Positions 4,552 through 5,303 of a DNA stretch of 5,303 bases are shown piece by piece. The notes below the pieces were generated by a model. It saw nothing but the letters and a program-made list of their open reading frames with translations. It was not told the DNA's origin and searched no databases. Numbering within the stretch: the first letter of the stretch is position 1; each line of letters begins with the position of its first letter. A program made the position numbers and the translations under genes. This DNA comes from DASSWG01 sp035704905 (GTDB lineage: Bacteria; Bacteroidota; Bacteroidia; Flavobacteriales; Flavobacteriaceae), in assembly GCA_035704905.1 (NCBI GenBank), contig DASSWN010000150.1:1-5303 (forward strand), written 5' to 3'.

Positions 4552-5303
4552 ATGAACTTCAATTTCACCTTCAGAAAAACCTTTTTCCTTTTATTGGCAT
4601 TGAGCACACTTTTGCCCTTCGTCAACGCGCCCATAGCTTTGGTGATGGGGATTGTTTTTTCGCTCCTTTTAGGAAATCCTTTTCCCGAAAAATCCGCCAA
4701 AATTTCAAAAAGCCTGCTTCAGCTTTCGATTATTGGTTTGGGTTTCGGGCTCAACGCCATTGATGCTTTTGAAGTAAGCAAAGACGGTTTTTTGATAACT
4801 GTTGCCACCATTGTATTGGTATTTGGCTTGGGATTTTTATTGAACAAATTTTTCAAAATCGAAAAAATAACCGCCTTGCTCATTTCTTCGGGAACGGCCA
4901 TTTGTGGCGGCAGCGCAATTGCCTCGGTTTCGCCGATTGTGAAAGCAAAAAACGAACAAATCAGCATTGCCATTGGCGTGGTGTTTCTGCTCAATGCGGT
5001 TGCTTTGTTGATTTTTCCGTTCATTGGGCATTTTTTTGAATTGTCCCAATATCAATTTGGGTTGTGGTCCGCGATCGCGATTCACGACACGAGTTCGGTG
5101 GTCGGAGCGGCACAGGCTTTTGGCGCCGAAGCCTTGGAAATCGCCACCACCGTAAAACTGAGCAGGGCGTTATGGATTATTCCGGTGACGCTCATCATTT
5201 CTTATTTCTACAATAAATCGAACCATTCGCGGGGAGTAAAAATTCCGATGTTCATCGTTGCTTTTATTGCCGCAACCATCATTGCAACGCTTTTTCCCGA
5301 AGG
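4552..5303 (+). CDS. YeiH-family putative sulfate exporter membrane protein, partial
   Basis: The frame is open from ATG 4552 for 250 codons to the right edge, so the C-terminus is missing; family members are usually about 320-350 residues. An in-frame TAA at 4546-4548 fixes this as the first possible ATG. The protein is very hydrophobic, with about eight likely membrane segments. It shows family marks: LLQLSIIGLGFGLN (55-68), the glycine-rich ISSGTAICGGSAIASVSP (111-128) and AIHDTSSVVGAAQAFG (176-191). The UPF0324/YeiH family is annotated as putative sulfate exporters and acts in the inner membrane, but transport has little direct proof, so substrate is an inference from family naming. It follows the TlpA-like gene by 49 bases without a terminator and probably belongs to the same transcript. 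No Shine-Dalgarno is seen before the ATG. The minus-strand frames over it are shadows. Confidence 0.88.
   Translation, partial: MNFNFTFRKTFFLLLALSTLLPFVNAPIALVMGIVFSLLLGNPFPEKSAKISKSLLQLSIIGLGFGLNAIDAFEVSKDGFLITVATIVLVFGLGFLLNKFFKIEKITALLISSGTAICGGSAIASVSPIVKAKNEQISIAIGVVFLLNAVALLIFPFIGHFFELSQYQFGLWSAIAIHDTSSVVGAAQAFGAEALEIATTVKLSRALWIIPVTLIISYFYNKSNHSRGVKIPMFIVAFIAATIIATLFPE

Noticed and set aside
4494..5085. Minus-strand frames opposite the end of the TlpA-like gene and the YeiH-like gene
   Set aside because: They are shadows of a clear membrane-protein frame and show no recognisable motif.

Overview
The window looks like a chromosomal segment of a Bacteroidota bacterium, most likely a flavobacterium. 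The evidence is AT-rich intergenic DNA, weak or absent Shine-Dalgarno sites, several matches to the Bacteroidota -7 promoter element TAnnTTTG, and an HU-HIG type DNA-binding protein, a family typical of this phylum. I worked from the sequence alone, so family assignments rest on motif and length recognition.

Left part (1-1700, leftward genes). A type I restriction specificity (HsdS-like) gene runs off the left edge, with a -7 match just upstream of it. It is followed by about 790 bp of AT-rich DNA with no convincing gene. That stretch holds several hairpins, a strong terminator for the next gene, and one copy of a 17-bp direct repeat. The other copy spans the stop codon of the HU-like gene (1300-1683). 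The HU-like gene is clearly richer in GC than its flanks.

Middle part (1700-3120). A 353-bp intergenic region rich in inverted repeats separates the HU-like gene from a leftward thioredoxin-fold redoxin (2037-2594). Divergent from the redoxin is csaA, a small tRNA-binding-domain protein. The divergent region contains a 14-bp tandem repeat array directly in front of csaA.

Right part (3120-5303, rightward genes). After a tetranucleotide repeat tract come a Crp/Fnr-family regulator, a membrane-anchored TlpA/ResA-like thioredoxin with a WCAPC active site, and a YeiH-family (putative sulfate exporter) membrane protein cut by the right edge. Short gaps and the lack of terminators suggest one transcription unit. 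My inference is that the regulator controls a small thiol/sulfur-related redox and export module. The three cysteines in its sensor domain are candidate sensing residues, but the true signal is unknown.

No rRNA, tRNA, CRISPR array or intact insertion sequence could be supported. The most unusual structures are the 17-bp repeat pair, one copy of which sits in the loop of a terminator-like hairpin, the simple-sequence tract in front of the regulator, and the three-gene regulator/thioredoxin/exporter set.
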